DNA of 64,000 nucleotides from Lwoffella lincolnii (GCF_002014765.1 NZ_MUYT01000001.1:62001-126000), one strand, 5' to 3'. Shown: positions 26,913-36,950, numbered from the stretch's first letter. Numbers and translations: made by a program. The notes: a model not told the origin generated them from the letters alone.

Positions 26913-28874
26913 TCAGTTTTTCGCATCTTTTATTGTTTTTTCGGCTTCTTTTTGAGCCACATAAGTGGCAATTTTTTTGGCTTTTGCTTGGGCTTTTTGT
27001 TCGTTGAGCTGTTTTAATTCGTTTGGCGTGGGTGGTGTGATGGGGGCATGTTCACGGGTGATTATCCAGTAATCAAACAGTTTGCGAGCGATGGGGGCAG
27101 CGGTGGTGCTGCCGCCACCGCCGTTTTCTACCAAGACGGCAACGGCAATTTTTGGGTCTTCGACAGGGGCAAATCCATTAAACCATGCGTGGTCCCAGTG
27201 GCGTTTGTCCAGCTCATTTTTATTGTAGCTTTTACCTTGAGCGATGGATTTAACTTGTGCTGTGCCTGTTTTGCCTGCAATGCGATATTGTGGTGTGTAG
27301 ATGCCTTTGGCTGTGCCACGTTTGACGGTTTCTTCCATGGCGCTTTGCATTCGTAACCAATCTTCGGTTGTGCCATTAAAGTCAATGCGACCGTCTGGTT
27401 TGCTAATGGGGGTTACTGTTTGGGCCCCTGTGGACGATTTAAGTAAGTGTGGGGTGATGTGTTGTCCTTTGGCGGCGACCATGGCGGTGGCGTTGGCAAT
27501 TTGTAGTGGTGTTGCCAAAAAATAGCCTTGTCCAATGCTGACGGAGATGGTTTCACCAGGTAGCCAGTCTTTGTTGTAGGTGTCTTTTTTCCACTTGGGT
27601 GATGGCATCACCCCTGATTTTTCATTGACCAAATCAATGCCTGTGTCAGCACCAAAGCCAAAACGTATCATCCAATCATGTAACTTTTGGATGCCCATTT
27701 GATAAGATGCTTTATAATAGTAAGTATCAACGGATTCGACGATGGATTTGGTCATATTAACCGTGCCATGCCCTCCTTTTTTCCAATCACGAAAACGATG
27801 AGAATCTCCAGGTAGGGTAAAATAGCCAGGGTCCCAAATGGTGTCGTGCCACCCCATGATGCCATGGTGTAAAATGCCCATAGATTCAAAAGGTTTAATG
27901 GTTGAACCGGGAGGGTACATGCCTTGTAAGGCACGATTATACAGTGGTTGATCTTCATCGTCTTTTAACATGCCATATTCATTAAAAGAGATGCCTGAGA
28001 CAAAGGGGTTGGGGTCATAGCTTGGGTTACTGACAAACGCCAACACATCACCATTTCGTGGGTCGATGGCAACAATCGCCCCACGCCTGCCATTGAGCTG
28101 GTCTGATGCAATCTTTTGTAAGCCATAATCCAGCGACAGATGAATGTCATTGCCAGCCACAGGTGGCTTGGTGTCCAGTTCTCTTAACACATCGCCGTGG
28201 GCGTTGGTTTCTACCGATTTGTAACCTGGTTGGCCAAGCAATAAAGTCTCATAATAGTTTTCAATACCAAGTTTGCCAATTAAGTCTGTGCCAGCATACA
28301 AACGTTTATCAATTTCTTTGGATTCTTTGTCATTAATACGCCCCACATAGCCGATGACATGGGCGAACAAATCACCATAAGGATACACTCGAGTCAGTTT
28401 ACTTTGGATATTAACGCCACGAAAAAACGGTTTTCTTTCGCTAAATTGAGCCACTTGGGTGGGGTTTAAATCTATTTTTATGGTAACAGGGTCATTTTTA
28501 CTGTCTGCCACTCGCAGTAGAATGTCTTGTATGTCTTCTTCGGTTAAATCAAAAATGGGTGCTAACAGATTGAGCGTTTTACTGGGATTACTGACTTCAT
28601 CAGGGCTTATCATTGCGGTAAAAACAGGCTTGTTATCCGCCAAAATATGCCCATTGCGATCATAAATATAGCCACGACTTGGTGGGGCTGAGATGAGCTT
28701 GATGCGGTTGTTATCAGCAGCGGTAACATATTTGTCATGAGCATACACTTGTAAAAAACCATAACGAGCGACCAACACACCCAAACCAATAAAAATAAAC
28801 AATCCAGCAACGATGACTCGTCGCATGAACATGCGGTTGATTTTATTGGTATCTTCGTCTAATGCTTTTTGCAT
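26913..28874 (-). CDS. mrdA: Penicillin-binding protein 2
   Basis: A 653-residue transpeptidase of the rod/elongation complex, which cross-links peptidoglycan during side-wall growth. It has one N-terminal membrane helix (VIVAGLFIFIGLGVLVARYG), a dimerisation domain with RGYIYDRNGHILA, and the transpeptidase motifs SxxK (PPGSTIKPFE), SVD-type (ESVDTYYYKA) and KTG (AGKTGTAQVK). The C-terminal tail is Lys/Ala-rich. The usual partner mrdB (rodA) is not beside it. Confidence 0.95.
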   Translation of the reverse strand: MQKALDEDTNKINRMFMRRVIVAGLFIFIGLGVLVARYGFLQVYAHDKYVTAADNNRIKLISAPPSRGYIYDRNGHILADNKPVFTAMISPDEVSNPSKTLNLLAPIFDLTEEDIQDILLRVADSKNDPVTIKIDLNPTQVAQFSERKPFFRGVNIQSKLTRVYPYGDLFAHVIGYVGRINDKESKEIDKRLYAGTDLIGKLGIENYYETLLLGQPGYKSVETNAHGDVLRELDTKPPVAGNDIHLSLDYGLQKIASDQLNGRRGAIVAIDPRNGDVLAFVSNPSYDPNPFVSGISFNEYGMLKDDEDQPLYNRALQGMYPPGSTIKPFESMGILHHGIMGWHDTIWDPGYFTLPGDSHRFRDWKKGGHGTVNMTKSIVESVDTYYYKASYQMGIQKLHDWMIRFGFGADTGIDLVNEKSGVMPSPKWKKDTYNKDWLPGETISVSIGQGYFLATPLQIANATAMVAAKGQHITPHLLKSSTGAQTVTPISKPDGRIDFNGTTEDWLRMQSAMEETVKRGTAKGIYTPQYRIAGKTGTAQVKSIAQGKSYNKNELDKRHWDHAWFNGFAPVEDPKIAVAVLVENGGGGSTTAAPIARKLFDYWIITREHAPITPPTPNELKQLNEQKAQAKAKKIATYVAQKEAEKTIKDAKN

Positions 28875-28980
28875 GTTGGGTGATTATGATGGCTGATTGA
28901 TGGTTAATGGCTTGATGGCTGATAAAAGGCGGCAGATGATAAATGGATTATTTTAGCAAGTTTATTTGACATTGCCAATG

Positions 28981-29016
28981 ATGCCAAAATGATGCCAAAT
29001 AAAAGTATGGCATAAT
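28981..29016 (+). promoter_or_regulatory. Candidate hicAB operator
   Basis: Two direct atgcca half-sites (28981-28986, 28992-28997) and one inverted tggcat (29008-29013) overlap a likely -10 box cataat (29011-29016) upstream of hicA. This is the layout expected for repression by the HicB DNA-binding domain; the assignment is inferred from position and symmetry. Confidence 0.45.
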
Positions 29017-29066
29017 GATACGCCTAGGGTGATAATATGTCTGACAACAACGAATAAAGAGGAGTT

Positions 29067-29249
29067 ATGAAAAGTCGTGATTTAATCAAACTGATAGAAG
29101 CCGATGGTTGGTATCTTGAAGCGATAAAAGGCAGTCATCATCACTACAAGCATCAGGTTAAAAAGGGCAAAGTTACCATACCCCACCCAAAACCCCACCT
29201 ACCCACAGGCACTGTTAATGGCGTACTAAAGCAAGCTGGGTTGAAATGA
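29067..29249 (+). CDS. hicA: HicA toxin (mRNA interferase)
   Basis: A 60-residue protein of the HicA family with SRDLIKLIEADGW, the catalytic-type His stretch GSHHHYKH and the C-terminal LPTGTVNGVLKQAGLK. HicA has a double-stranded RNA-binding-like fold and cleaves mRNA, stopping growth. Agaggag lies just ahead of ATG 29067. The antitoxin gene follows 56 bases downstream, so toxin first, then antitoxin, as usual for HicAB. Confidence 0.92.
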   Translation: MKSRDLIKLIEADGWYLEAIKGSHHHYKHQVKKGKVTIPHPKPHLPTGTVNGVLKQAGLK

Positions 29250-29305
29250 CCCAGCCTGTCATAGCTGTTAAAACCAGTCACGACACATAACAAAAAGGTG
29301 AAACT

Positions 29306-29722
29306 ATGTTATACCCCATTGCCATTGAAGCAGAACAACATGAAGGGCAAACCGTCTATGGTGTGGTTGTGCCTGATTTACCAGGGTGTGTTACCGTGGG
29401 TGATACTTTTGAAGAAGCCTATGAGAACATCATCGAAGCCATTGAGTTGCACTTACAAGGCATGGCAGATGATGGTGATGATATGCCTATGCCAACAGGC
29501 ATCTCCAATCACCTTGATAGCCCTGAATACGCAGGCATGACGTGGGCGTTGGTGTCTGTGGATGTCAGCCGTTATCTTGGTAAAACCCAAAAGGTCAACA
29601 TCACTTTGCCCAGTAGGTTGGTGCATATGATTGATGAGAAAGTCGCCAGCAATAAAGAGCGTTATCATAGCCGCAGCAGTTATTTGGCAAGATTGGCAGA
29701 AAAAGATTTGCTCATGGGATAA
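29306..29722 (+). CDS. hicB: HicB antitoxin
   Basis: A 138-residue antitoxin with an N-terminal partial RNase H-like fold (GVVVPDLPGCVTVGDTFEEAYENIIEAIELHL) that binds HicA, and a C-terminal ribbon-helix-helix DNA-binding region (KVNITLPSRLVHMIDEKV and SRSSYLARLAEKDLL). It would repress the hicAB promoter, where atgcca half-sites are visible. A small-RNA-like repeat follows immediately. Confidence 0.92.
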   Translation: MLYPIAIEAEQHEGQTVYGVVVPDLPGCVTVGDTFEEAYENIIEAIELHLQGMADDGDDMPMPTGISNHLDSPEYAGMTWALVSVDVSRYLGKTQKVNITLPSRLVHMIDEKVASNKERYHSRSSYLARLAEKDLLMG

Positions 29723-29728
29723 AAAAAG

Positions 29729-29827
29729 CTTGATTTTCACCCCAAAGACTGCTAAAGTCGTACTTTTTTTGAAAAAACTTGCAACGTTGCAACAAGGTGA
29801 TGACTTAGGCGGTCATCGCCTTTTTTT
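29729..29827 (+). ncRNA. Putative small RNA gene, copy A (shared with the prophage)
   Basis: A promoter-like pair TTGATT (29730-29735) and TAAAGT (29753-29758), 17 bases apart, is followed by about 60 bases and a strong terminator: aaggtgatgac pairs with gtcatcgcctt and is followed by a T run. A near-identical unit lies at 51935-52025. The longest identical block (about 30 bases) spans exactly the promoter-like part, and the terminator stem is also kept. This copy has an extra 8 bases (gttgcaac-type duplication) before the stem. No ORF is conserved between the two copies, so a small RNA is the simplest reading. Confidence 0.55.
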
Positions 29828-30049
29828 GTGGCTGATTGTTGGCTAGTTGCTGGTTGGTTGCAGGTTGGCACATTGCTCAACGGCTTGCTTAGAACAAGCA
29901 CAAGTGACCATAAATGCGAGTTCATCAGCACAACATATGGCAGATATGTTAAAATGTCGTGTTTAAACTGATAATTTTGGCTAAAAAATTAACATAAAAT
30001 CTTAACCTGACACTTTGATGACATCTGAGTGAATTAACTGGGCGTACTG
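29828..30049. other. Spacer between the putative small RNA and the DUF445 gene
   Basis: No gene, terminator or notable repeat was recognised. It should carry the promoter of the DUF445-family gene at 30050. Confidence 0.4.
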
Positions 30050-31360
30050 ATGGGCATTTGGCAATTTTTCACGGCACATCCTGAATTTGTGGCGATGTTA
30101 ACCATTCCACCTGTGACGGCTTTCGTGACTTGGGCCCATGTGTGGATGGCACTTAAGATGCTGTTTTATCCCATTCATTTTTGGGGCATTCGTATTGACA
30201 ATTTACCACATCAGTTCCCCGGTCTTGGTTGGCAAGGCATTGTGCCTAGAAAAGCAGGTAAAATATCAGGGGTCATTGTTGATCAAACGTTGTCTAAATT
30301 AGGCAGTTTAGATGAATTTTTGCAAGCGATGAATCCTGAAGAGATGGCAGAGTTCATCACCCAGGCGGTATTAGACAACCTAGAAACGTTGATTGATGAA
30401 GTGATGTATGAGCGGTCAGCAGGGTTGTGGCAAAGTCTGCCTTATGCGGTCAAACGCCGTGTTTATGCTCATGTTCGCAGTCAGTTGCCAAGCATCATGA
30501 AAACGCTGGTCATGGATTTAACCTTAAATGTCGAAACACTGGTGGACATGAAACAGATGATTGTCCGTAAGATGGAAGGTGATCGCCGTTTGATGGTGCA
30601 GATGTTTTTAAAGGTGGGCAAAAAAGAGATTGATTTTATTTGGCACATCAGTGCATTGATTGGTTTTGGTTTTGGCTTGGTGCAGATGCTGGTGTTTTAT
30701 TTTGTGCCACAACATTGGACAGTGCCATTTTTTGCGTCAATTTGGGGGTTTTTAACCAATTGGATAGCCATTTGGATGGTATTTAATCCCATCGAGCCAC
30801 ATTATTTTCGTTTTATTAAGTTGTTTCACAAACAATCTGCTTTTCCCTTTATCAAACCTGTGATGCCCCACATTGCCACTTATAATTGGCAAGGGGGGTT
30901 TATGAAACGTCAAGATGAAGTGTCAGAAGTATTTGCTGATGTGGTGGTCAAAGAGTTGGTAACGGTTGAGACCATCATGGATGAGATGATGTATGGTCAT
31001 AGATCTGCTCAAACACGACAAGTGGTCAGACAGCATTTGCATCAGTTGATGGATTCTCCTGTGATTGCCACCACATTAAGAATGGGGTTGGGTACAAAAG
31101 AGTTTGGACATTTAGAAAACACCATCATTGATAAGTCAATTCGTGCCACCATGGTGCCTATTCGGGACCCTGATTTGAATGTCAGCCGAGCTGAGAAGAT
31201 TTTTGGTATGTTCCGTGACCGCATTCGTCAGTTGTCGCCACAAGAGTTTCAAAATTTATTGCGTCCTGCTTTTAAAGAAGATGAGCTGACGTTGATTATT
31301 TTGGGTGGGCTGACAGGGTTTTTGGCGGGTTGGCTGCATTTGATTGTGGTGTTTTATTAA
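30050..31360 (+). CDS. DUF445-family membrane protein
   Basis: A 436-residue membrane-associated protein. Membrane helices lie at the N-terminus (FVAMLTIPPVTAFVTWAHVWMALKM), the middle (ISALIGFGFGLVQMLVFYF and a following FFASIWGFLTNWIAIWMVF) and the C-terminus (LIILGGLTGFLAGWLHLIVVFY). Two GWQGI/NWQGGF-type segments precede helical repeats. DUF445 proteins are widespread and uncharacterised. It is directly upstream of the cytochrome c maturation genes but shows no known link to them. Confidence 0.75.
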   Translation: MGIWQFFTAHPEFVAMLTIPPVTAFVTWAHVWMALKMLFYPIHFWGIRIDNLPHQFPGLGWQGIVPRKAGKISGVIVDQTLSKLGSLDEFLQAMNPEEMAEFITQAVLDNLETLIDEVMYERSAGLWQSLPYAVKRRVYAHVRSQLPSIMKTLVMDLTLNVETLVDMKQMIVRKMEGDRRLMVQMFLKVGKKEIDFIWHISALIGFGFGLVQMLVFYFVPQHWTVPFFASIWGFLTNWIAIWMVFNPIEPHYFRFIKLFHKQSAFPFIKPVMPHIATYNWQGGFMKRQDEVSEVFADVVVKELVTVETIMDEMMYGHRSAQTRQVVRQHLHQLMDSPVIATTLRMGLGTKEFGHLENTIIDKSIRATMVPIRDPDLNVSRAEKIFGMFRDRIRQLSPQEFQNLLRPAFKEDELTLIILGGLTGFLAGWLHLIVVFY

Positions 31361-31430
31361 GTTCATAAGATTGGGTGAATGGTTAAGATTGATTTTAATC
31401 GATAAGTCAGTTGGGAAGATTAGGTAAATT

Positions 31431-33407
31431 ATGTTAATCACTGAGTTGGGTTATGTCGCCTTATTAATGGCGTTGATGTTGGCAATTTTACAAGTGATAT
31501 TGCCAACGCTTGGTATTTGGCGTGATGAGCCTAATTTACAACGATTAGCACCAAGCTTGGCATGGGGGCAGTTGTTTGCCATGCTGATTTCGTTTGGTTG
31601 TTTGATGGCAGGTTTTTATTTTAACGATTTTAGTTTGGTGTATGTTGCTGAGCATTCTAACTCGTTGTTGCCTTGGTATTATAAGTTGTCTGCCACTTGG
31701 GGCGGGCATGAAGGTTCGCTGTTATTGTGGATGACAATCATGGCGGCATGGTGTGCGTTGGTGGCTTGGTTCAGTCGTGGGTTGCCTTTGTCCATGCGTG
31801 TGCGGGTGTTGGTGATTTTGTCTGGCATTCAAGTGATGATGCTTGCCATGTTGATTTTTACGTCATCACCTTTTGACCGTACGTTGCCAAGCTTACCTGT
31901 GGATGGGCGAGATTTAAACCCTTTGCTACAAGACCCAGGGTTGATTTTTCATCCGCCTATGTTGTATATGGGTTATGTGGGCATGGCAGTGCCATTTGCA
32001 TTTTGCTTGGCAGCATTGTGGGCTGGGCGATTAGATGCGGCGTGGACACGTTGGTCTCGACCTTGGACAGTGGCTGCATGGTGCTTTTTAACTTTGGGCA
32101 TTGCTTTGGGGTCTTGGTGGGCATATTACGAGCTGGGTTGGGGTGGTTGGTGGTTCTGGGACCCTGTTGAAAATGCGTCATTGATGCCTTGGTTGGCATC
32201 AACCGCATTGTTGCATTCCTTGGCAGTGACTGAGCAACGTGGGGTGTTTAAGGCATGGAGCATCATGTTGGCAATTTTTACCTTTGGTTTGAGCTTGTTG
32301 GGTACGTTTTTGGTGCGTTCTGGTGTGATCACATCAGTACATTCGTTTGCCGCCGATCCAACTCGTGGGGTGGTGATTTTAGCCATTTTGGGCGTGGTGA
32401 TAGGTTCTGGTTTATTGATGTTTGCCACTCGTGGTTGGCGATTGACGGTGGAGAGCCATTATCAGTTAAAATCTCGTGAAACCATGCTGGTGGTGAATAA
32501 CATCATCATCTTAGTGGCAACCATTGTGGTTTTGCTGGGTACTTTATACCCCATCATTGCTGATGCGTTTCATCTTGGGCAAGTGTCTGTAGGACCACCG
32601 TATTTTAATGCGTTGTTTGTGCCGTTAACGTGGATATTGATGTTGGTGATGGGCATGGGGGCAACGCTAAGATGGAAAAAAGACAGTCGTCCAATGTTAG
32701 CAGCGGTGTTGACGGTTTTGCTAAGCTCAGCAGTATTGGCAGCGATATTGACTTATTTTATCAGTCCAAATGAGCCGTTTAATGTGGCGATGACGTTATT
32801 GTTATCTGTCTGGGTGCTTGCCTGGATGGGCATAGACATGAAGCATAAATTACGCCATGCTAAGCTTAATTGGTTGACCGCATTGATAAAACTGCCACTG
32901 AGTTATTGGGGCATGCAAGTGGCACATATTGGCATGCTTATTGTTGCCATTGGCGTGGGTGTGACCACAAGTTTAAGCGTAGAGACTGATGTTGCCATGG
33001 GGGTGGGGGACACAGCCAATGTGCGTGGTTATGAATTTGCCATGACAGAATTATCTGCTATTAGGGGTAAAAACTATGATGGTGAAATGGCAACGGTGAT
33101 GGTGAGTAAAAATGGTCAGCACATTGGCACATTGCAACCACAAAAACGCACCTATGTGGTGTCGATGATGCCAATGACTGAAGCGTCGATTAATGCCAAT
33201 TTAATGCGAGATTTGTATGTGGCATTGGGAGAGCCGATTGATGACACAGGCAACACATGGGCGGTACGTATCTATGTCAAGCCTGCCATTCGCTTGATAT
33301 GGTTGGGGTCTATCATCATGAGTTTGGGTGGTTTGCTTGCGATGATGGATAAGCGTTATAGACTGAACTCTCGTCGTAAGTCAACCCCCATTTTTGAATC
33401 AAGCTGA
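31431..33407 (+). CDS. ccmF: Cytochrome c maturation haem lyase subunit CcmF
   Basis: A 658-residue polytopic protein of the system I haem ligation complex. The tryptophan-rich haem-handling segment WWFWDPVENAS is present, as is WGGHEGSLLLW nearer the N-terminus, with about 14 to 15 membrane helices overall and a periplasmic domain before the last helix. CcmF reduces and attaches haem to apocytochromes c, acting with CcmH and CcmI encoded downstream. ccmABCDE are not in this window. The start ATG follows a weak ribosome-binding site. Confidence 0.94.
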   Translation: MLITELGYVALLMALMLAILQVILPTLGIWRDEPNLQRLAPSLAWGQLFAMLISFGCLMAGFYFNDFSLVYVAEHSNSLLPWYYKLSATWGGHEGSLLLWMTIMAAWCALVAWFSRGLPLSMRVRVLVILSGIQVMMLAMLIFTSSPFDRTLPSLPVDGRDLNPLLQDPGLIFHPPMLYMGYVGMAVPFAFCLAALWAGRLDAAWTRWSRPWTVAAWCFLTLGIALGSWWAYYELGWGGWWFWDPVENASLMPWLASTALLHSLAVTEQRGVFKAWSIMLAIFTFGLSLLGTFLVRSGVITSVHSFAADPTRGVVILAILGVVIGSGLLMFATRGWRLTVESHYQLKSRETMLVVNNIIILVATIVVLLGTLYPIIADAFHLGQVSVGPPYFNALFVPLTWILMLVMGMGATLRWKKDSRPMLAAVLTVLLSSAVLAAILTYFISPNEPFNVAMTLLLSVWVLAWMGIDMKHKLRHAKLNWLTALIKLPLSYWGMQVAHIGMLIVAIGVGVTTSLSVETDVAMGVGDTANVRGYEFAMTELSAIRGKNYDGEMATVMVSKNGQHIGTLQPQKRTYVVSMMPMTEASINANLMRDLYVALGEPIDDTGNTWAVRIYVKPAIRLIWLGSIIMSLGGLLAMMDKRYRLNSRRKSTPIFESS

Positions 33408-33469
33408 TGGCATTTAACTGGTTTTTCACAGATTTTTCACGGGTTTGTACCAACTTAGTTTTTTCAATC

Positions 33470-33530
33470 ACTCAATTTTCTAATCACTCAGTTTTCTGGT
33501 CACTTAGTTTTCTAATCACTAGGTTTTGCC
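33470..33530. repeat. Short imperfect tandem repeat between ccmF and ccmG
   Basis: The phrase ttttctaatcact (or close forms with ggtcact) recurs three times at about 20-base spacing. It looks like local duplication and has no clear regulatory meaning. Confidence 0.6.
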
Positions 33531-33547
33531 AATAAAAGGAGCATGTC

Positions 33548-34117
33548 ATGAGTCAAAAAAATAAAACGTGGTTATTTTTGTTGCCTTTGCTGGTGTTTGC
33601 AGGGGTGTTGGTCATGCTTTATGGTAGACTGGGTAAGCCCACGGACGTACAGATGAACACTGCTTTAGAGCGGTCAGTGCCAACTTTTAGCTTGCCCATG
33701 CTGTCAGACACCAGCATCATTCTAACCAATGAACAATTGCCAAAAGAACCATATTTACTCAACGTTTGGGGGTCTTGGTGTCCCACTTGTGTGGCGGAAC
33801 ACCCCATGTTAATGCAATTAAGCCAACAAGGTGTGACCATGGTGGGGGTCAACTATCGAGATGATTTGTCTGATGCGTTAGGGTATCTTAATGATCATGG
33901 CGATCCGTTTGTGTTGTCTATCCAAGATGGTGATGGCACATTGGCATTGGATTTAGGTCTGACAGGAGCCCCTGAAACATTTGTCGTGGACGGTGATGGC
34001 ATCATTCGTCAGCATATCTTAGGTGAGGTTGCCAAAGCCAATTGGTCTGCTCGCATTCAACCATGCCTGCAAGCATTGCAAACTAAAGCCAACAACCTGC
34101 ATGAGGTGTGTCAATGA
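33548..34117 (+). CDS. ccmG: Thiol:disulfide interchange protein CcmG/DsbE
   Basis: A 189-residue membrane-anchored thioredoxin-like protein with an N-terminal helix (WLFLLPLLVFAGVLVMLYG) and the redox motif WCPTC in WGSWCPTCVAEHP. GAPETFVVDGDGIIR is the cis-Pro region. It keeps apocytochrome cysteines reduced for haem attachment. The stop codon overlaps the ccmH start (atga). Confidence 0.93.
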   Translation: MSQKNKTWLFLLPLLVFAGVLVMLYGRLGKPTDVQMNTALERSVPTFSLPMLSDTSIILTNEQLPKEPYLLNVWGSWCPTCVAEHPMLMQLSQQGVTMVGVNYRDDLSDALGYLNDHGDPFVLSIQDGDGTLALDLGLTGAPETFVVDGDGIIRQHILGEVAKANWSARIQPCLQALQTKANNLHEVCQ

Positions 34118-34806
34118 CCATATTTGGCTTATCATGTTTGGATTTAAAATGGATAAAAAAAACATCGTTAAAATCCATACGCCTATTGGGTGTGTTGTCA
34201 TTCACCATGCTTGTTACATTACAAGCCACATGGCAAGTTAGCCATGCTGCCATTGATGTCTATGAGTTTGACAATGAAGTTCAAGAGCATCGTTATCGTG
34301 AACTGATAGATGAATTTCGTTGTCCAAAATGCCAAAACCAAAATTTGGCGGGGTCAGATGCCCCCATTGCCCAAGACTTAAAGCAAAAAACGTATGATTT
34401 AATCAAGGCAGGGCAGTCTGACCAACAAATCCGTGAATATATGTTTGAGCGTTATGGCGATTTTATCAGTTATAAACCACCAATCAGACCATCAACTTGG
34501 ATTTTGTGGTTTTTTCCACCTGTGTTGTTGTTAATGGCATTGATATTTTGGTATTGGCGTACCCGTAAGCCCCGTTTGGTCTGGGCTGATGACTCTGTGA
34601 ATGATGGTCTTGATGACACCAGTGGTGATGCTGGGGCAAGCTTAACACCAGAAGAGCAGGTGCAACTTAATAAATTACTTTCTGAGTTAGACGCTGAGTA
34701 TGATGAGCAATCAGGCATTGCAGGCATTGAACAGCCAAACAAAACCAAGCAAACAGCAGATGACAAGCAAATAACAGATAAAGAACATGGAGATGGCAAT
34801 CAATGA
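34114..34806 (+). CDS. ccmH: Cytochrome c maturation protein CcmH
   Basis: About 230 residues. After a signal-like helix comes the redox motif FRCPKCQNQNLAGSDAPIA, then YMFERYGDFISYKPPI and a C-terminal membrane helix (WILWFFPPVLLLMALIFWYW), followed by a polar acidic tail rich in Glu, Asp and Gln. It passes reducing power to the apocytochrome within the lyase complex. ATG 34114 overlaps the ccmG stop; a GTG two codons earlier is possible. Confidence 0.92.
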   Translation: MTIFGLSCLDLKWIKKTSLKSIRLLGVLSFTMLVTLQATWQVSHAAIDVYEFDNEVQEHRYRELIDEFRCPKCQNQNLAGSDAPIAQDLKQKTYDLIKAGQSDQQIREYMFERYGDFISYKPPIRPSTWILWFFPPVLLLMALIFWYWRTRKPRLVWADDSVNDGLDDTSGDAGASLTPEEQVQLNKLLSELDAEYDEQSGIAGIEQPNKTKQTADDKQITDKEHGDGNQ

Positions 34807-36065
34807 GCAGTGCGGTGTTGTTTTTTACTCTGGTTTTGCTGATGTGTCTTTTGGTTGCCACTGTGGTGGTGATGCCTTGGCTTTACCCTGCCAAATCAAA
34901 CCGTGATAACAAACTGCTGGCCGTCAATGTGGCAACGTTCAAACAGCGTTTGGCTGAATTGCAAATCGATAAAGACACTGGTGAGATTAGTACAGAACAT
35001 TATCAACAGCAAAAACTAGAACTACAACGTCAACTGCTACAGGCAGAGCAATCAGAGCAACCTGCCAGACCTGTGCGTCTTGCCAATCGAATATTTATTC
35101 TGTCATGGATACCGCTATTGACATTTTTAGCGTATTTTCTCTTAGCTGACCGCACGCCAGTACTCCAACTATGGCAAGCACAAGACCGAGTAGGTAACGT
35201 TGCTGATGATTTATTAACAGGTAAAATAGATGTGCCACCCACATGGGCAACCCAAGACAGCATTGGACTTATCTCAGCCATGCAGACCAATGTCTATCGC
35301 CATGCTTATGATGCCAATCGTTGGATGCGTTTGTCTGAGTTGTTTTTATCATTAGAAGCGATAGAATCTGCCATGCAAGCCATGGCAAGGGCATACCGAC
35401 TAGAACCTGATAATGACGACATTGCCATGACCTATGCTCAAATCAGCTTTCTTGCCAATGGGGCAAGACCAACGGCTGATGCTCGCCGTATCATTGAAAA
35501 TTTTTTGCAAAAAGATGCCAATCATGAAGGGGCAATGATGCTGATGATAATGAGTGAAACCAGAGAAGGTAACCATGCACAGGCATTGGGTTGGATTGAT
35601 AAACTGTCTGACAGCATCAGGAACAAATCAGGCGACCATAGTCAAGCTTTAGATAGCTTACAAAAACTGCATGATGACATCACCCAAAGACAACAAAAAG
35701 CCACCCAAGCACTTAAAGTGACAGTGAGTGTCAACACAAGCTTATTACCATTGATAAAAGAAAGTGATGACCTATTTGTCAGTGTGCAAGAGGTGGCTGG
35801 AGGACCTCCATATGCAGTGAAAAAATTACCAGTAACTGGCATCAACAATGGCATCATTGAAGTTGAATTAACTGATGATGAAGCCATGTTACCAGACAGA
35901 CAGCTAAGCATGGGGCGTGGTGGCAATGCCAAGCTGAGCGTGAAAGCTCGCATCAGTGCGTCAGGTAATGCCAATAGTCAATCGGGCGACTTGACCAGCA
36001 ACCCTGTGATATTGAATAAAGACAGTCAAAGTGTCAACATCGAAATTAATCAGCAAGTGCCTTAA
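34803..36065 (+). CDS. ccmI: Cytochrome c maturation protein CcmI
   Basis: A 420-residue membrane protein with two N-terminal helices around a cytoplasmic loop (VATFKQRLAELQIDKDTGEI) and a periplasmic part with tetratricopeptide-like helices (about residues 170-280: LFLSLEAIESAMQAMARAYRLEPDN). CcmI holds apocytochrome c and feeds it to CcmF/CcmH. Its C-terminal domain (about 310-420) resembles the Ig-like extension of fused CcmH proteins. The start overlaps the ccmH stop, so ccmFGHI is one operon. Confidence 0.88.
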   Translation: MSSAVLFFTLVLLMCLLVATVVVMPWLYPAKSNRDNKLLAVNVATFKQRLAELQIDKDTGEISTEHYQQQKLELQRQLLQAEQSEQPARPVRLANRIFILSWIPLLTFLAYFLLADRTPVLQLWQAQDRVGNVADDLLTGKIDVPPTWATQDSIGLISAMQTNVYRHAYDANRWMRLSELFLSLEAIESAMQAMARAYRLEPDNDDIAMTYAQISFLANGARPTADARRIIENFLQKDANHEGAMMLMIMSETREGNHAQALGWIDKLSDSIRNKSGDHSQALDSLQKLHDDITQRQQKATQALKVTVSVNTSLLPLIKESDDLFVSVQEVAGGPPYAVKKLPVTGINNGIIEVELTDDEAMLPDRQLSMGRGGNAKLSVKARISASGNANSQSGDLTSNPVILNKDSQSVNIEINQQVP

Positions 36066-36256
36066 ACTTAAATGCTTCATACTTTTAAGTACTTTAAGCT
36101 TAAGTACCTTAAGCTTAAATATAAGCGTAAGAAAGGTTGTCGATTGATTGTATTTAAGATGCAGTCAGCATTTGTGTTATGCTAAGATAGTTAATCCAAT
36201 TTATAAAAATATGACTTGTCATATGGATAATTGATGTTAAGCCAACAGGAGCAGTT

Positions 36257-36913
36257 ATGAAACGCATCATTTTGTTAGGTCCTCCAGGGGCGGGTAAAGG
36301 CACACAAGCCCAATTCATTGCTAAAGAATTTAACATTCCGCAAATCTCAACAGGCGATATGTTGCGAGCCGCCATCAAAGACGGCAGTGAACTTGGCAAA
36401 CAAGCCCAAGAAATCATGAATGCTGGTGGCTTGGTATCAGATGAGCTTATCATCAACTTGGTTAAAGAGCGCATCGCCAAACCCGATTGTGCCAACGGCT
36501 GTATTTTTGATGGCTTTCCACGCACCATACCACAAGCTCAAGCATTGAGTGATTCTGACATCATCATTGATGATGTCATTGAAATTTGTGTGCCTGATGA
36601 TGACATTGTCAGCCGTTTATCAGGCCGCCGCCAACATCCCACCTCTGGGCGCGTCTACCACATTAAACACAGCCCACCCAAACAAGCAGGCATTGATGAT
36701 GTGACAGGTGAGCCGTTGGTACAACGTGAAGATGATAAAGAAGACACCATTCGTGAACGGTTAGCAACTTACCATAAGCAAACCGCAACTTTGGTTGATT
36801 TCTATCAAACTCTTGCCAAGCAAGGCGGTGATGCACCAAGCTATCATAAATTTGATGGCACGCAGGACATTGAGCAAGTCAAACAGCAAATCAGCAGTGC
36901 CTTGAATATGTGA
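36257..36913 (+). CDS. adk: Adenylate kinase
   Basis: A 218-residue enzyme interconverting ATP + AMP and 2 ADP. It has the P-loop GPPGAGKGTQA, the AMP site ISTGDMLRAA, DGFPRTIPQA and the long LID (RLSGRRQHPTSGRVYH) without zinc cysteines. Complete and of normal length. It ends shortly before tRNA-Leu. Confidence 0.96.
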   Translation: MKRIILLGPPGAGKGTQAQFIAKEFNIPQISTGDMLRAAIKDGSELGKQAQEIMNAGGLVSDELIINLVKERIAKPDCANGCIFDGFPRTIPQAQALSDSDIIIDDVIEICVPDDDIVSRLSGRRQHPTSGRVYHIKHSPPKQAGIDDVTGEPLVQREDDKEDTIRERLATYHKQTATLVDFYQTLAKQGGDAPSYHKFDGTQDIEQVKQQISSALNM

Positions 36914-36950
36914 CAGACAACAAAAAGGCACTAAAAACTGGCAAAAATGA

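Noticed and set aside
36066..36256. Palindrome-rich stretch after ccmI as a terminator
   Set aside because: The aagctt/aagtac palindromes are AT-rich and no T run follows a stable stem, so no terminator was called.
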